Origin: Dyadobacter sp. CY356
GTDB taxonomy: Bacteria; Bacteroidota; Bacteroidia; Cytophagales; Spirosomataceae
DNA length: 64,000 nt
NCBI RefSeq assembly: GCF_021440195.1
Contig: NZ_JAJTSZ010000001.1
Span: 1,116,001-1,180,000, forward strand
Direction: 5' to 3'
Shown in pieces: positions 1 to 9,275 of the stretch. A program made the translations under genes and the position numbers. The notes beneath the pieces were generated by a model, which saw nothing but the letters and a program-made list of their open reading frames with translations, searched no databases and had not been told where the DNA came from. How positions within the stretch are numbered: the first letter of the stretch is position 1; the number at the start of each line of letters is the position of its first letter.

Positions 1-103
1 CCTGGGTAAATCCTGCCTGTTCAGCTTGCTGTACCAATTCCAAAAGCGCACTTGGTTTAAACTGCTCATGAGATGCATGATAACCAATTTGTATCTTCTC
101 CAT
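1..103 (-). CDS. LLM-class (luciferase-like) flavin oxidoreductase, N-terminal fragment
   Basis: The gene starts with ATG at 103 on the minus strand and runs off the left edge, so only about 34 residues are visible. They begin MEKIQIGYHASHEQF and continue with a helix ending EQAGF. This opening is typical of the luciferase-like monooxygenase fold, close to the non-F420 flavin oxidoreductase group (TIGR03885-like): the first beta strand IGYHASHEQF followed by the helix LLELVQQAEQAGF. Members are (beta/alpha)8 flavin enzymes; the substrate cannot be told from this fragment. Family assignment rests on the N-terminus only. A second, more distant LLM protein is encoded at 37889-38911. Confidence 0.7.
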   Translation of the reverse strand, partial: MEKIQIGYHASHEQFKPSALLELVQQAEQAGFTQ

Positions 104-635
104 TTGTTTGAACTTTGAACATTGAATTATATCGGCGACTGCAGACTGTTGTTAAAATCGCCGGGACCTTATAAATCTTATGCCAAAGTAAGCGTGGGCC
201 TGGCAGGATCATCAAACTTTCGACGATTATAAGAAAGTGGCTCTAAAATGAGGAAATGTTGCCTTTGGAAGAAATTGCACAGCAATATGAAAGGATTGAG
301 CAAGCCCGCCCGAATCATTTCAATTGATCATTGCGCGGTTGTATGAGCACTTTGTGTGCCAGCCTTATCCTTCTAAACACGGAAAGAATATATATTGAAA
401 ATAAGTAACTGTTGGAACGGTTTTTTATAAGCGGCCCGGAAAAAAAAGGTGCGTTATGGACGATAGGGTAGAGCTCGTCAAACTGACAGCGGCAATTTGG
501 CGGATACATCACAGGCAAGAGTCAATGTACAAAACATTCATGTGCATGGATATCTCATGCCATACAAGAAAACTCTGCAGCAACGGACACATCAGTGCAT
601 TGTTATTCAAGAAAGACATCAAAGTAATCTACGAA
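104..635. other. Non-coding or decayed stretch
   Basis: No convincing gene is seen. Short open frames exist on both strands (for example 456-674 plus and 315-518 minus), but their translations are rich in Cys, His and Arg and resemble no family. The first 60-80 bases next to the minus-strand oxidoreductase start must carry its promoter. The rest may be decayed coding DNA. Confidence 0.4.
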
Positions 636-670
636 TCTGTGAAGTGCACTTTTTCTGTGAAGTGCACTTT
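636..670. repeat. 18-bp tandem duplication holding two AAGTGCACTT palindromes
   Basis: The unit TCTGTGAAGTGCACTTTT at 636-653 is repeated at 654-670 with one difference at its end. Each copy contains the perfect 10-bp palindrome AAGTGCACTT (642-651 and 660-669), so the two palindromes lie 18 bp apart. It could be a paired operator upstream of the small gene at 757, or simply a slippage duplication. No other copy was noticed in the window. Confidence 0.6.
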
Positions 671-756
671 CTGATGGTGATCTTGGCAATATAACCAGGA
701 GCAATGACCGGTCTGATTTAAGTAAGTCCGATGAAGTAGAAATCATCAGCTTGTTA

Positions 757-948
757 ATGCAGGACCAAAGTCGTCTTATCAAAATGTATCGGGTTGCTTT
801 CGGATTTTTGCCGGAACAGACTGAAATGAGATGGTTATGTGAAAACCACCTGGCCAGACTCAAAGACCTGAACAAAGCATTGGAACACGAGATTAATGTT
901 AGGATAAAACAAAAGCCAAAACATTTTCGGTATGAATCTGTAGCATAA
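757..948 (+). CDS. Small hypothetical protein, helical
   Basis: A 63-residue product (starting MQDQSRLIKMYRV) predicted to be mostly alpha-helical, with many charged residues and no signal peptide. The frame is open upstream to 661, and the upstream residues (SKSDEVEIISLL) also look protein-like. The true start may therefore be a TTG at 751, or the gene may have lost its 5' part. It ends 37 bp before the lipoprotein at 986. I do not recognise the family and no function can be proposed. Confidence 0.4.
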   Translation: MQDQSRLIKMYRVAFGFLPEQTEMRWLCENHLARLKDLNKALEHEINVRIKQKPKHFRYESVA

Positions 949-985
949 ATCAAACACATTTTATTAATTAACTAAACTTGCAAAA

Positions 986-1213
986 ATGAAACGTATCCTG
1001 ATTTTAAGTATTTCAATTGCATTGCTAAGTAGTTGCGGTAGAAAGGACGATAACAAAGACAGCGAGCAAAATAAACCAATCATTGACTCTACGGTGATAG
1101 GAAAAGATACTTCACCCGTTGAAACGCGCAAAGACCTGCCCATGAGTGATGAAAAAAAGAAGTCAATTCCCGGAGAGGCTACCAAGCCTACAACATCGGA
1201 CGAGAAGCATTAA
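986..1213 (+). CDS. Small lipoprotein, hypothetical
   Basis: The 75-residue product starts MKRILILSISIALLSSCG: a basic residue, a hydrophobic segment and the lipobox LSSC, so Cys17 is the predicted lipidation site. The mature part is very polar, rich in Lys, Asp, Glu, Ser and Thr and without predicted folds, as in many tiny Bacteroidota lipoproteins that are mainly flexible tails. A sequence resembling the Bacteroidota -7 element (TAAACTTG) lies just before the ATG, so the transcript may have almost no leader. Function unknown. It lies 190 bp before the oxidase gene and may be unrelated to it. Confidence 0.65.
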   Translation: MKRILILSISIALLSSCGRKDDNKDSEQNKPIIDSTVIGKDTSPVETRKDLPMSDEKKKSIPGEATKPTTSDEKH

Positions 1214-1406
1214 GCGTTTATAATTTTTTACCCGGCGGATTTGGCCTATGGCCAGCAGCAGTTCAATCAGCTTTGTCTGGATTGGAATTAATTGCTATGC
1301 GTATACTTATGTACGTTTTGATATTAACGATCTGGATTTTCGATCCGGGCAAGGTGTGCACCTTATTCCACTTAAGCTAAATAACTGAAACTAATCTACA
1401 TTCATC

Positions 1407-3278
1407 ATGTCAATTGCAACAGAACAATTAGTCATCGGACATAACGATGCGCATGATCATGCACAAAGTTTCTGGTCGAAATATATTTTTTCTCAGGACC
1501 ATAAAACGATCGCCAAACAGTATCTGATAACCGGGATATTCTGGGCAATTATCGGTCTTTTTATGTCGATCGTTTTCAGAATGCAGCTGGGAATGCAGGA
1601 CGCGAATTTTACCATGTTGAAACCAATATTAGGTAAATGGATTTCTGAAACAGGGAAACTTGATCCTAATTTTTATCTGGAACTGGTCACCATGCACGGT
1701 ACTATTATGGTGTTTTTCGTTCTTACTGCCGGATTGAGCGGAACGTTCAGTAATTTTTTAATTCCCTTACAAATTGGTGCGCGTGATATGGCCTCCGGAT
1801 TTATGAACATGCTTTCTTACTGGTTCTTTTTCATTTCCAGTTTGATCATGTTTTCTTCCCTTTTCATTTCAACAGGGCCAGCCGGTGGGGGCTGGGTAGT
1901 GTATCCACCGCTGAGCGCCTTGCCACAGGCGCACCCGGGATCGGGTTCAGGAATGACTTTATGGCTGGCCAGTATGGCATTTTTTATTATATCACAGCTT
2001 TTGGGTGGGATCAATTACATTACCACGGTCATCAACCTGAGAACAAGAGGTATGTCATTCAGCAGGCTTCCGCTGACGGTCTGGTCTTTTCTAATAACAG
2101 CAATTTTAGGTCTTATTTCTTTTCCTGTATTATTTTCAGCCGTATTGCTGCTTATATTCGACAGACATTTTGGTACCAGTTTTTATCTTTCCGACATTTA
2201 TATCAACGGGGAAGCACTGCCTAACGTGGGTGGAAGCCCTATACTTTTCCAGCATTTATTCTGGTTTCTTGGGCATCCGGAGGTATACATCGTAATTCTT
2301 CCCGGTTTGGGCATAACCTCTGAGATCATTGCCACCAACGCCCGCAAGCCTATTTTTGGCTACCGGGCGATGATTGCTTCCATGCTTGGAATTGCATTTT
2401 TATCCTTTATCGTATGGGCACATCACATGTTTGTTTCCGGGATGAATCCATTTTTGGGATCGGTTTTCATGTTTTTGACCCTGATCATTGCAGTCCCGTC
2501 TGCTGTGAAGGCGTTTAACTACATTACCACTTTATGGCGGGGAAATATCGTTTTTACACCTGCCATGCTATTTGCAATTGGATTGGTGTCATTTTTTGTT
2601 TCGGGTGGTCTTACAGGAATTATTTTAGGAAACAGCGCACTGGATATACAGCTGCATGATACCTACTTTGTTGTGGCACACTTTCACCTGGTTATGGGTG
2701 CTGCTTCCGCCTTTGGGTTATTGGCCGGCGTTTATCACTGGTTTCCGAAAATGTTTGGCAAAATGATGAATTATAAACTGGGACAAATCCATTTCTGGAT
2801 GACTTTTACTGGTGTCTATCTGGTTTTTATTCCCTTGCACTACATAGGAATTGCAGGTTTTCCTAGGCGCTATTATGCTTTTACCAGCAATAATTTTACA
2901 AACAAATTTATGGATATGAACGAGTTTATCCTGTATGCAGCTCTTTTGACATTTGTTGCCCAGTTCATATTTCTGTACAATTTTATCAACAGCATTTTAA
3001 ACGGAAAGAAGGCACCTGTAAATCCATGGCATTCCAATACGCTGGAGTGGACATCACCGGTTGGATATGGACATGGAAACTGGCCCGGTGATTTGCCTGC
3101 TGTTTACCGCTGGCCATATGATTATAGCAAACCCGGAGCGGTGCATGATTATATACCTCAAAACGTACCCTTGTCAAAAACGCCTGAATCGAATTTTCCA
3201 CACGAAAATGAGCAGATAGAAAATGAATCAGCCATTAATCAGCAGTATTTTAATGATCCTTTTAAAAACGAACATTGA
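1407..3278 (+). CDS. Cytochrome c oxidase subunit I (heme-copper oxidase, type A)
   Basis: Catalytic subunit of a terminal oxidase, 623 residues with about 12 or more membrane helices. It would reduce O2 to water at the heme/CuB centre and pump protons. Visible ligands are heme-a His in TMHGTIMVFF, CuB His plus the proton-gate Glu and cross-linked Tyr in LGHPEVYIVILPG, the CuB pair in WAHHMF, and the two heme His in HDTYFVVAHFHLVMG. D-channel (ARDMASGFMN) and K-channel (PSAVKAFNYITTL) residues are kept, so it looks active. The oddity is context: no subunit II, III or assembly gene flanks it, only a small lipoprotein upstream and a SusC gene downstream. It must borrow partner subunits from elsewhere or act as an accessory oxidase subunit. 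Family certainty is very high; physiological role is inference. Confidence 0.95.
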   Translation: MSIATEQLVIGHNDAHDHAQSFWSKYIFSQDHKTIAKQYLITGIFWAIIGLFMSIVFRMQLGMQDANFTMLKPILGKWISETGKLDPNFYLELVTMHGTIMVFFVLTAGLSGTFSNFLIPLQIGARDMASGFMNMLSYWFFFISSLIMFSSLFISTGPAGGGWVVYPPLSALPQAHPGSGSGMTLWLASMAFFIISQLLGGINYITTVINLRTRGMSFSRLPLTVWSFLITAILGLISFPVLFSAVLLLIFDRHFGTSFYLSDIYINGEALPNVGGSPILFQHLFWFLGHPEVYIVILPGLGITSEIIATNARKPIFGYRAMIASMLGIAFLSFIVWAHHMFVSGMNPFLGSVFMFLTLIIAVPSAVKAFNYITTLWRGNIVFTPAMLFAIGLVSFFVSGGLTGIILGNSALDIQLHDTYFVVAHFHLVMGAASAFGLLAGVYHWFPKMFGKMMNYKLGQIHFWMTFTGVYLVFIPLHYIGIAGFPRRYYAFTSNNFTNKFMDMNEFILYAALLTFVAQFIFLYNFINSILNGKKAPVNPWHSNTLEWTSPVGYGHGNWPGDLPAVYRWPYDYSKPGAVHDYIPQNVPLSKTPESNFPHENEQIENESAINQQYFNDPFKNEH

Positions 3279-3446
3279 CACTAAACTACTAATATATCCC
3301 CCGGAACAGAAACTGAAAATTCCATTCAGTAGTAAGGTTCATATTTGTTTGGCACAATTTTTTATAAAATCGATGCCATTTTAATTGGTCCTGCTGTAAC
3401 CAGCTAACGATCAAACTACTCACTTTATCATCTTACTATATCCGTT

Positions 3447-6400
3447 ATGCGCTACTTTTTTACGCTGATTCGAATCGTATTTTTCCTTTTCTTTTTTGTG
3501 CCGATCGTTTTTGCACAAACCAGGGAAATTACCGGCACCGTTCAGTCGTCCACCGGGGAAACACTGCCGGGTGCAACCGTGTTTATTACTGGCACGAATA
3601 CTGCTACAATTACCGATGCCGATGGTAAATTTACCATTGCTGCTCAAAACGGACAGACACTTCGCGTATCGTTTATTGGCTATCTGCCTTCGGATATTGC
3701 TGTCACTGACCAATCATCTTATACAATCCAGATGGCAGAGGATGCCCAGAATCTGGAAGAATTTGTTGTAATCGGTTACCAGTCGGTCCGGCGGTCAGAT
3801 CTGACGGGCGCGACTGGTATTGTTGATGCGCAGAATGTCAATAAGCGGATTGCCCGCTCGGTTCCTGAAACGCTGCAAGGTATGACGCCCGGCGTTGCAG
3901 TACGCAGTGGCGGCGCGCCGGGTCAGGAGGCGGTGGTCAATATACGCGGGTTAAGTACGCTGTTTGGAAATGCAAGTCCGCTTTATGTGATTGATGGTAT
4001 GCTTGCTGATGCCAATACTACCGTCAACCCAAACGATGTTGAAACAATCCAGGTTTTGAAAGATGCATCGGCCGCAGCCATTTACGGATCTCGCGCTGCC
4101 AATGGAGTAATTATCATAACCACAAAAAAGGGCAAGGAAGGCCCGCTGAAAGTAGAAGGCTCTGTTCGCGTTGGCCTTTCAACACTTCCCAAACGTTGGG
4201 ATATGATGAATGCGCAGGAATATGTCGCTACCAATAAAAGTGCCTATCAGGCGGCGGGTTACGCATTGCAGCCTGCGGTGGCCGCTTATAACGGAGCAGT
4301 CAATACCAACTGGGCGGATCAGCTGCTTCAGACAGGCAGTATTCAGGATTACAATATCAGTCTATCGGGTGGGGGAAAGGATAGCAAATTTCTGATATCA
4401 GGCGCATACTTTGCCGATGAAGGGGTACTTAAAGCGCGCGATTTCCAGCGGGCATCGTTCAGGATCAATACCGAAGCAACCCGTAGTAAATTTACATTCG
4501 GGGAAAATCTGATGATTTCAAGCAGCGAGCGTAATGCGCCGTTTCAGGGAGGATTTGCAGAAGGAAATGCCTGGTACGATATCTGGACCAGTCTGCCGAT
4601 CATTCCTGTGCAAAGTGCTGATCTGACCAGTACGTCCAACCCGGGTGGCTGGGGTTATGGCTCATTTAATGCGCGCTCTTATGCCAGAAACCAGGTTGCG
4701 ATCAACGATATTACAAAATCGACATCCAACTTTTTCAAAGTTTTGGGGAACGCTTATCTGGATTATAAAATATTAAAAAACGTAACTTACCGTTTCAACG
4801 CGGGGCTGGAGACAAGCTTTGATAAAGTAAATGATATTAGAAAGGAAGGGCTTTGGTACTGGAACCAGTCACCTGAATTTAGCAGCGTGGCGCAGACCAG
4901 ATCACAGTTTCTGAGTTATCTTTTTGAACATACATTAAATTTTAATTTTGCTTTTAGCAAACATACGTTAAACGGAGTGGTTGGTTATACGCAGCAAACA
5001 ATCCGTAATGAAAGCGTGGGCGGGAGAAGATTACAGCTGGGCATTTATGGCGGGGATTATTTTACAACCATCAATTCTGCCAGCGGCGGCATGACAGCAA
5101 CCGGGACGCGATCGCAGACGCTTATCAATTCGGCGCTTGGAAGGCTTAATTATAACTATGACGAAAAATATTATCTGACTCTTACTTTCCGGGCCGATAA
5201 GGACTCACGGTTTTCGCCGGCACACCGCACAGGATATTTTCCTTCTGCGGCGGCTTCCTGGAAAATCAGCAATGAGAAATTTTTCAAATCAGATATTATC
5301 TCAGAGCTTAAACTGAGAGGATCCTATGGTATTCTGGGTTCGGCGAATCTGAGTAATTATCAGTTTACCGGCTTTCTCAACCAGGCGCCCAGGGCAGTTT
5401 TCGGCTCCGACCAGACTGAGTTTCCGGGTGCCACCCAGGCCCGGCTGGTGTATGAAGATATTAAATGGGAACAAAAAGCTACGACCAATATTGGTGCTGA
5501 TCTGGTGCTTTTCAATAACAAACTGGCGATCACTGTTGACGCGTTCCGCTCGGTGGCCAAAGATGTTTTATTGTCACTTCCACTACCGGCATACATCGGT
5601 AATTTACAGGGCGATCCACTGGTTAATATCGGTTCAATTGAAAACAAAGGCATTGAGCTTGACTTAAGCTACCGCCAGACTTCCGGCCGGTTTACATGGA
5701 GCGTGGCCCCGAATTTTAGTTTGATTAGAAATAAACTGCTTGCGTTAGGAAATCTTGGTGTGGATGAAGAAACAGGCGAGCCGAGAAATTACATTCAGTC
5801 GGGCAATACGCGCTCGCAGGTTGGCCGCTCTATCGGAGAATATTACTTGATTAAAACCGATGGGCTTTTTCAAAATAATGAGGAGATCGTTGCACACAAG
5901 GCCCAGGCCTCCTATGCAAAACCAGGTGATGTCAGGTATGTAAACCGTGTGGACCAGGGGACAAATGACGATATAAATGACCGCGACCGGACTTTTGCCG
6001 GAAGTCCATGGCCAAAGCTTACCTCAGGCCTTATTTTGAACGGAACCTGGTCGGGCATATCACTGAATATTCAGTTTTACGGGGCTTTTGGTCAAAAGCT
6101 GTATAATGACGTGAAACGGGAAATTGACGGAATGGGATATTCCAATTACCGCAGGGATATCAACCCCTGGACCCCGGAGAATACCGATACAGATTTTCCA
6201 CGCCTTGGTGTTTCCTATTCCACAGGAGCGGCCGGGGATCCTGCCTCGGCCGACCGGGGAATTGTCTCAAACGTGCGTGCAAATACAGACCGCTGGCTTG
6301 AAAACGGTTCTTATCTGAGATTAAGAAATGTTGAGCTGGCTTATGCTATCCCTAAAACAGTAACCGATAAACTAGCCATCGTGAACGCCAGAGTTTATGT

Positions 6401-6548
6401 GAGCGCGCAGAACCTTCTGACATTCAGCAAATATTCAGGGCTGGATCCGGATGTGGTAGGAGCGAATTTTAACCTCGAACCGGGTGTGGATCTGGGCAGT
6501 TATCCATCTTCACGTATCATTTCTGTGGGCCTGAACCTGGGGTTCTGA
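3447..6548 (+). CDS. SusC/RagA-family TonB-linked outer membrane protein
   Basis: A 1033-residue TonB-dependent transporter that would import glycan fragments across the outer membrane with its SusD lid. Order of parts: signal peptide ending VFAQ (about 1-24), carboxypeptidase-regulatory-like beta domain (about 27-105), plug domain with the SusC signature containing VLKDASAAAIYGSRAANG (about 110-230), then the 22-strand barrel ending in a C-terminal Phe. There is no STN domain, so unlike the SusC at 20471 it is not expected to signal to an anti-sigma factor. The susD gene follows after 32 bp and two GH43 genes come next, which makes this the transporter of an arabinose-type glycan utilisation locus. 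Confidence 0.95.
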   Translation: MRYFFTLIRIVFFLFFFVPIVFAQTREITGTVQSSTGETLPGATVFITGTNTATITDADGKFTIAAQNGQTLRVSFIGYLPSDIAVTDQSSYTIQMAEDAQNLEEFVVIGYQSVRRSDLTGATGIVDAQNVNKRIARSVPETLQGMTPGVAVRSGGAPGQEAVVNIRGLSTLFGNASPLYVIDGMLADANTTVNPNDVETIQVLKDASAAAIYGSRAANGVIIITTKKGKEGPLKVEGSVRVGLSTLPKRWDMMNAQEYVATNKSAYQAAGYALQPAVAAYNGAVNTNWADQLLQTGSIQDYNISLSGGGKDSKFLISGAYFADEGVLKARDFQRASFRINTEATRSKFTFGENLMISSSERNAPFQGGFAEGNAWYDIWTSLPIIPVQSADLTSTSNPGGWGYGSFNARSYARNQVAINDITKSTSNFFKVLGNAYLDYKILKNVTYRFNAGLETSFDKVNDIRKEGLWYWNQSPEFSSVAQTRSQFLSYLFEHTLNFNFAFSKHTLNGVVGYTQQTIRNESVGGRRLQLGIYGGDYFTTINSASGGMTATGTRSQTLINSALGRLNYNYDEKYYLTLTFRADKDSRFSPAHRTGYFPSAAASWKISNEKFFKSDIISELKLRGSYGILGSANLSNYQFTGFLNQAPRAVFGSDQTEFPGATQARLVYEDIKWEQKATTNIGADLVLFNNKLAITVDAFRSVAKDVLLSLPLPAYIGNLQGDPLVNIGSIENKGIELDLSYRQTSGRFTWSVAPNFSLIRNKLLALGNLGVDEETGEPRNYIQSGNTRSQVGRSIGEYYLIKTDGLFQNNEEIVAHKAQASYAKPGDVRYVNRVDQGTNDDINDRDRTFAGSPWPKLTSGLILNGTWSGISLNIQFYGAFGQKLYNDVKREIDGMGYSNYRRDINPWTPENTDTDFPRLGVSYSTGAAGDPASADRGIVSNVRANTDRWLENGSYLRLRNVELAYAIPKTVTDKLAIVNARVYVSAQNLLTFSKYSGLDPDVVGANFNLEPGVDLGSYPSSRIISVGLNLGF

Positions 6549-6580
6549 AATGCGTTCATTTATCTTACAAAAGAATCAAT

Positions 6581-8125
6581 ATGAAAAAGATATTTTTGCT
6601 TACCTGTTTTGTTTTGCTGATCACGACGGCTTGCAACCGCGATTTTGACCAGCCCAATCCCAATAACCCAACGATTGCATCCTTTTGGAAAAGTGAAAGC
6701 GATGCTGTGAAAGGCATCAATGCAGTTTACAGTACGTTCCACCGGACAGCCACGCTGTATTCGCGGTTTTTGTTCTTTCACGGTATGCTACGCTCCGATG
6801 AAGGTTACGGCTCGGGTGGTGATATTACACTAAACAATATCATGAGCTTCAACCAGACCAACTTCAACGAAAGTCTGACGGCAGGGACCTGGCAAAATTT
6901 ATTTATTGGCGTATTCAGGGCTAATCAGGTAATTGCCTATGTTCCGGGTATTGACATGGATGAAACTTTGAAGAACCGTATCTTGGGGGAAGCAAAGTTT
7001 CTGCGCGGTTTGTTTTATTTTAATCTGACCCTGTATTTCGGCCGTCCACCGCTTGTGCTGCAACCCAGCGAAGCCACAGACCGGCCTTCCAATGCTACAA
7101 ATGCCGAAGCATGGGCTCAGGTTGAGAAAGATCTTATGGAAGCAGCTCCGTTATTGCCGCTGAGTTATACTGGTGATGATCTGGGCCGGGCTACGCGCGG
7201 CGCGGCGTTGGGTTTGCTTGGAAAAACATATATGCAGCAAAACAAATATCAACAGGCAGCCACCACGCTGGCCTGGTTTATTACCGGCGAAGGAAAAGGA
7301 CTATACACGCTGAGGGCGAACTACCGGGATAATTTTACTGCATCGACTGAGAACAACAGCGAATCAGTTTTTGAAATACAATTCCGCTTTAATCCCAACG
7401 AAAGTACCGATGATGATGTGGACGAAACCAGGATCAACAACACAGGTACTTCGATTGCACAGTTTTATGCACCGCGTGGCGTGGGTTTTTCTGACGGCGC
7501 TGCCCGCCGCTGGCTGGTTGGAGAATTTGAGAAAGAAAATACTGCCCAGGGTGCCCGTGATCCAAGGCTTGCTGCAACGTTACTTTTTGATTCAACCGAT
7601 GTACGGGGTCCGGAGTTTACGATGATATACGGACAAACTTTTGCCAGCCGTTATGGCACAACCGGGGGGGAAAGCAGCACAGTCTGGTTCAGAAAACAGT
7701 TGAACGACAGCGAGCCGGGAAGGACCGAAGAAGGGTTCCGATCGCCCAACAATCACCGGCTACTGCGTTATGCCGATATTTTATTGATGTATGCCGAAGC
7801 ACTCAACGGCACCGGGCAAACGGCTCAGGCGTACCCATATGTAGATATGGTGCGAGCCCGTGCCGGCTTACCGGCCTTGTCGCAAACAAATCCTGGTATG
7901 ACTCAGGCGCAGTTTCTGACGCAGATCAAACACGAACGTATTACCGAGCTGACCGGCGAGACCTGGCGGTTTGCAGATTTGCAGCGCTGGGGAGATCTGG
8001 GGCCGGAGCTGGCAGTAAGAGATCCGGAATTTACTAATTTTGTGAAAGGGAAAAACGAGTGGTACCCGATCCCGCAATCGGATATAGATCTGAACCCGAA
8101 CCTGACACAAAATCCGGGGTACTAA
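6581..8125 (+). CDS. SusD/RagB-family nutrient-binding lipoprotein
   Basis: Surface lipoprotein of 514 residues that binds the glycan and closes over the SusC pore. The start MKKIFLLTCFVLLITTAC gives a lipobox with Cys18. The N-terminal SusD-like helices (FWKSESDAVKGINAVY) and TPR region are clear. The C-terminal RagB part carries the usual LRYADILLMYAEALN and a close in NPGY, the standard SusD ending. It lies 32 bp after the SusC gene and 37 bp before the first GH43 gene, all on the plus strand, consistent with one operon. Substrate preference is inferred from the neighbouring glycosidases only. Confidence 0.94.
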   Translation: MKKIFLLTCFVLLITTACNRDFDQPNPNNPTIASFWKSESDAVKGINAVYSTFHRTATLYSRFLFFHGMLRSDEGYGSGGDITLNNIMSFNQTNFNESLTAGTWQNLFIGVFRANQVIAYVPGIDMDETLKNRILGEAKFLRGLFYFNLTLYFGRPPLVLQPSEATDRPSNATNAEAWAQVEKDLMEAAPLLPLSYTGDDLGRATRGAALGLLGKTYMQQNKYQQAATTLAWFITGEGKGLYTLRANYRDNFTASTENNSESVFEIQFRFNPNESTDDDVDETRINNTGTSIAQFYAPRGVGFSDGAARRWLVGEFEKENTAQGARDPRLAATLLFDSTDVRGPEFTMIYGQTFASRYGTTGGESSTVWFRKQLNDSEPGRTEEGFRSPNNHRLLRYADILLMYAEALNGTGQTAQAYPYVDMVRARAGLPALSQTNPGMTQAQFLTQIKHERITELTGETWRFADLQRWGDLGPELAVRDPEFTNFVKGKNEWYPIPQSDIDLNPNLTQNPGY

Positions 8126-8162
8126 ACTTGAAATGATCTTTGGTGATTTTTAAATAATATTT

Positions 8163-9233
8163 ATGTTATATAAAGCTTTGTTAAGGCAGGTCATTTTTTG
8201 GAGCGTATTATTACTGTTTATTGATGCGTCTTGTAAAAAACAAACCCAGTTACCCAGTCCGGGTGAGCAGCAGACCGCTACTTTCACCAATCCGCTGCTA
8301 AATGCTGCGCCTGATCCATATGTTTTTCAAAAAGATACAACCTACTATTATTTGCATACGCTTGGTAACAGGATCCAGATATGGAAAACCGGTAAGATGA
8401 GTAAATTAAAGGATGTGACACCTGTCACCGTTTTTAGCGCGCCAGCCACCGGTGGCAATTCCAGGGATATCTGGGCACCGGAGCTTTATTTTGTGAATGG
8501 AAAGTGGTATATCTATTATACTGGTTCTGATGGAAATGACCGCGAGCACAGACTTTGGGTACTGGAAAATGAAAACCCGGATCCTACGCAGGGCACCTGG
8601 ACTGATAAGGGAAAACTCTCAACGCAGCCAGCAGACCTTTGGTCAATCGATGCGACGCTTTTTCAACACAATAACAGCCTTTATTTGATCTGGTCGGGAA
8701 GGCCGTTTGCCGGCGGGAGTACTGATTTGACGCAAAATCTGTACATATCAAAAATGAGCGATCCTTTTACGCTTACCGGGTCAACGGTACTGATTTCTTC
8801 GCCACAATTCGACTGGGAAAAACGCGGATTTGCGGTGAATGAAGGCCCTGAAATTCTGATAAGTCCAAACGGGAAAATACACCTGGTTTATTCTGCCAGC
8901 TACTGCGGAGACGACCGGTATTCGCTTGGATTGATGAACCTAAAAGATGGAAGCGATCCGGTGAGCGCAGCAAGCTGGACTAAAAGTGATGCGCCCGTTT
9001 TTACAGGACTTGCATCGGCAAATGCATATGGCGCGGGCCATAACAGTTTTTTTAAGTCCAGAGACGGAAAAGAAGACTGGATTATTTATCATGCAAATTC
9101 AGCGTCAGGGCAGGGCTGTGGCGATGCCAGAAATGTCAGAATGCAAAAATTCAGCTGGACAGCGGATGGTTTTCCTGTTTTTGGCGAGCCGGTCGCAACA
9201 GGGCAGGCGCTGGCTGTCCCTTCGGGTGAATAG
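8163..9233 (+). CDS. GH43-family glycosidase lipoprotein, probable alpha-L-arabinofuranosidase
   Basis: A 356-residue five-bladed beta-propeller glycosidase of family GH43. The lipobox IDASC gives lipid attachment at Cys24, so it should be anchored in a membrane, probably on the cell surface beside SusCD. The three family catalytic residues can be placed: base Asp51 (AAPDPYVF), pKa modulator Asp163 (WSIDATLF) and acid Glu227 (VNEGPEI). The single-domain architecture resembles exo-acting alpha-L-arabinofuranosidases of subfamily GH43_26, but the subfamily is a judgement from memory and beta-xylosidase is possible. It is the third gene of the SusCD operon and would trim arabinan or arabinoxylan side chains. 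Confidence 0.88.
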   Translation: MLYKALLRQVIFWSVLLLFIDASCKKQTQLPSPGEQQTATFTNPLLNAAPDPYVFQKDTTYYYLHTLGNRIQIWKTGKMSKLKDVTPVTVFSAPATGGNSRDIWAPELYFVNGKWYIYYTGSDGNDREHRLWVLENENPDPTQGTWTDKGKLSTQPADLWSIDATLFQHNNSLYLIWSGRPFAGGSTDLTQNLYISKMSDPFTLTGSTVLISSPQFDWEKRGFAVNEGPEILISPNGKIHLVYSASYCGDDRYSLGLMNLKDGSDPVSAASWTKSDAPVFTGLASANAYGAGHNSFFKSRDGKEDWIIYHANSASGQGCGDARNVRMQKFSWTADGFPVFGEPVATGQALAVPSGE

Positions 9234-9275
9234 CTTCGTTATATTTGACCTATAAAAACACGATAAAATTTATTC

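Noticed and set aside
456..674. Plus-strand ORF of 72 residues ending in a duplicated SVKCTF
   Set aside because: The repeat comes from the 18-bp DNA duplication; the rest has an unlikely composition for a protein.
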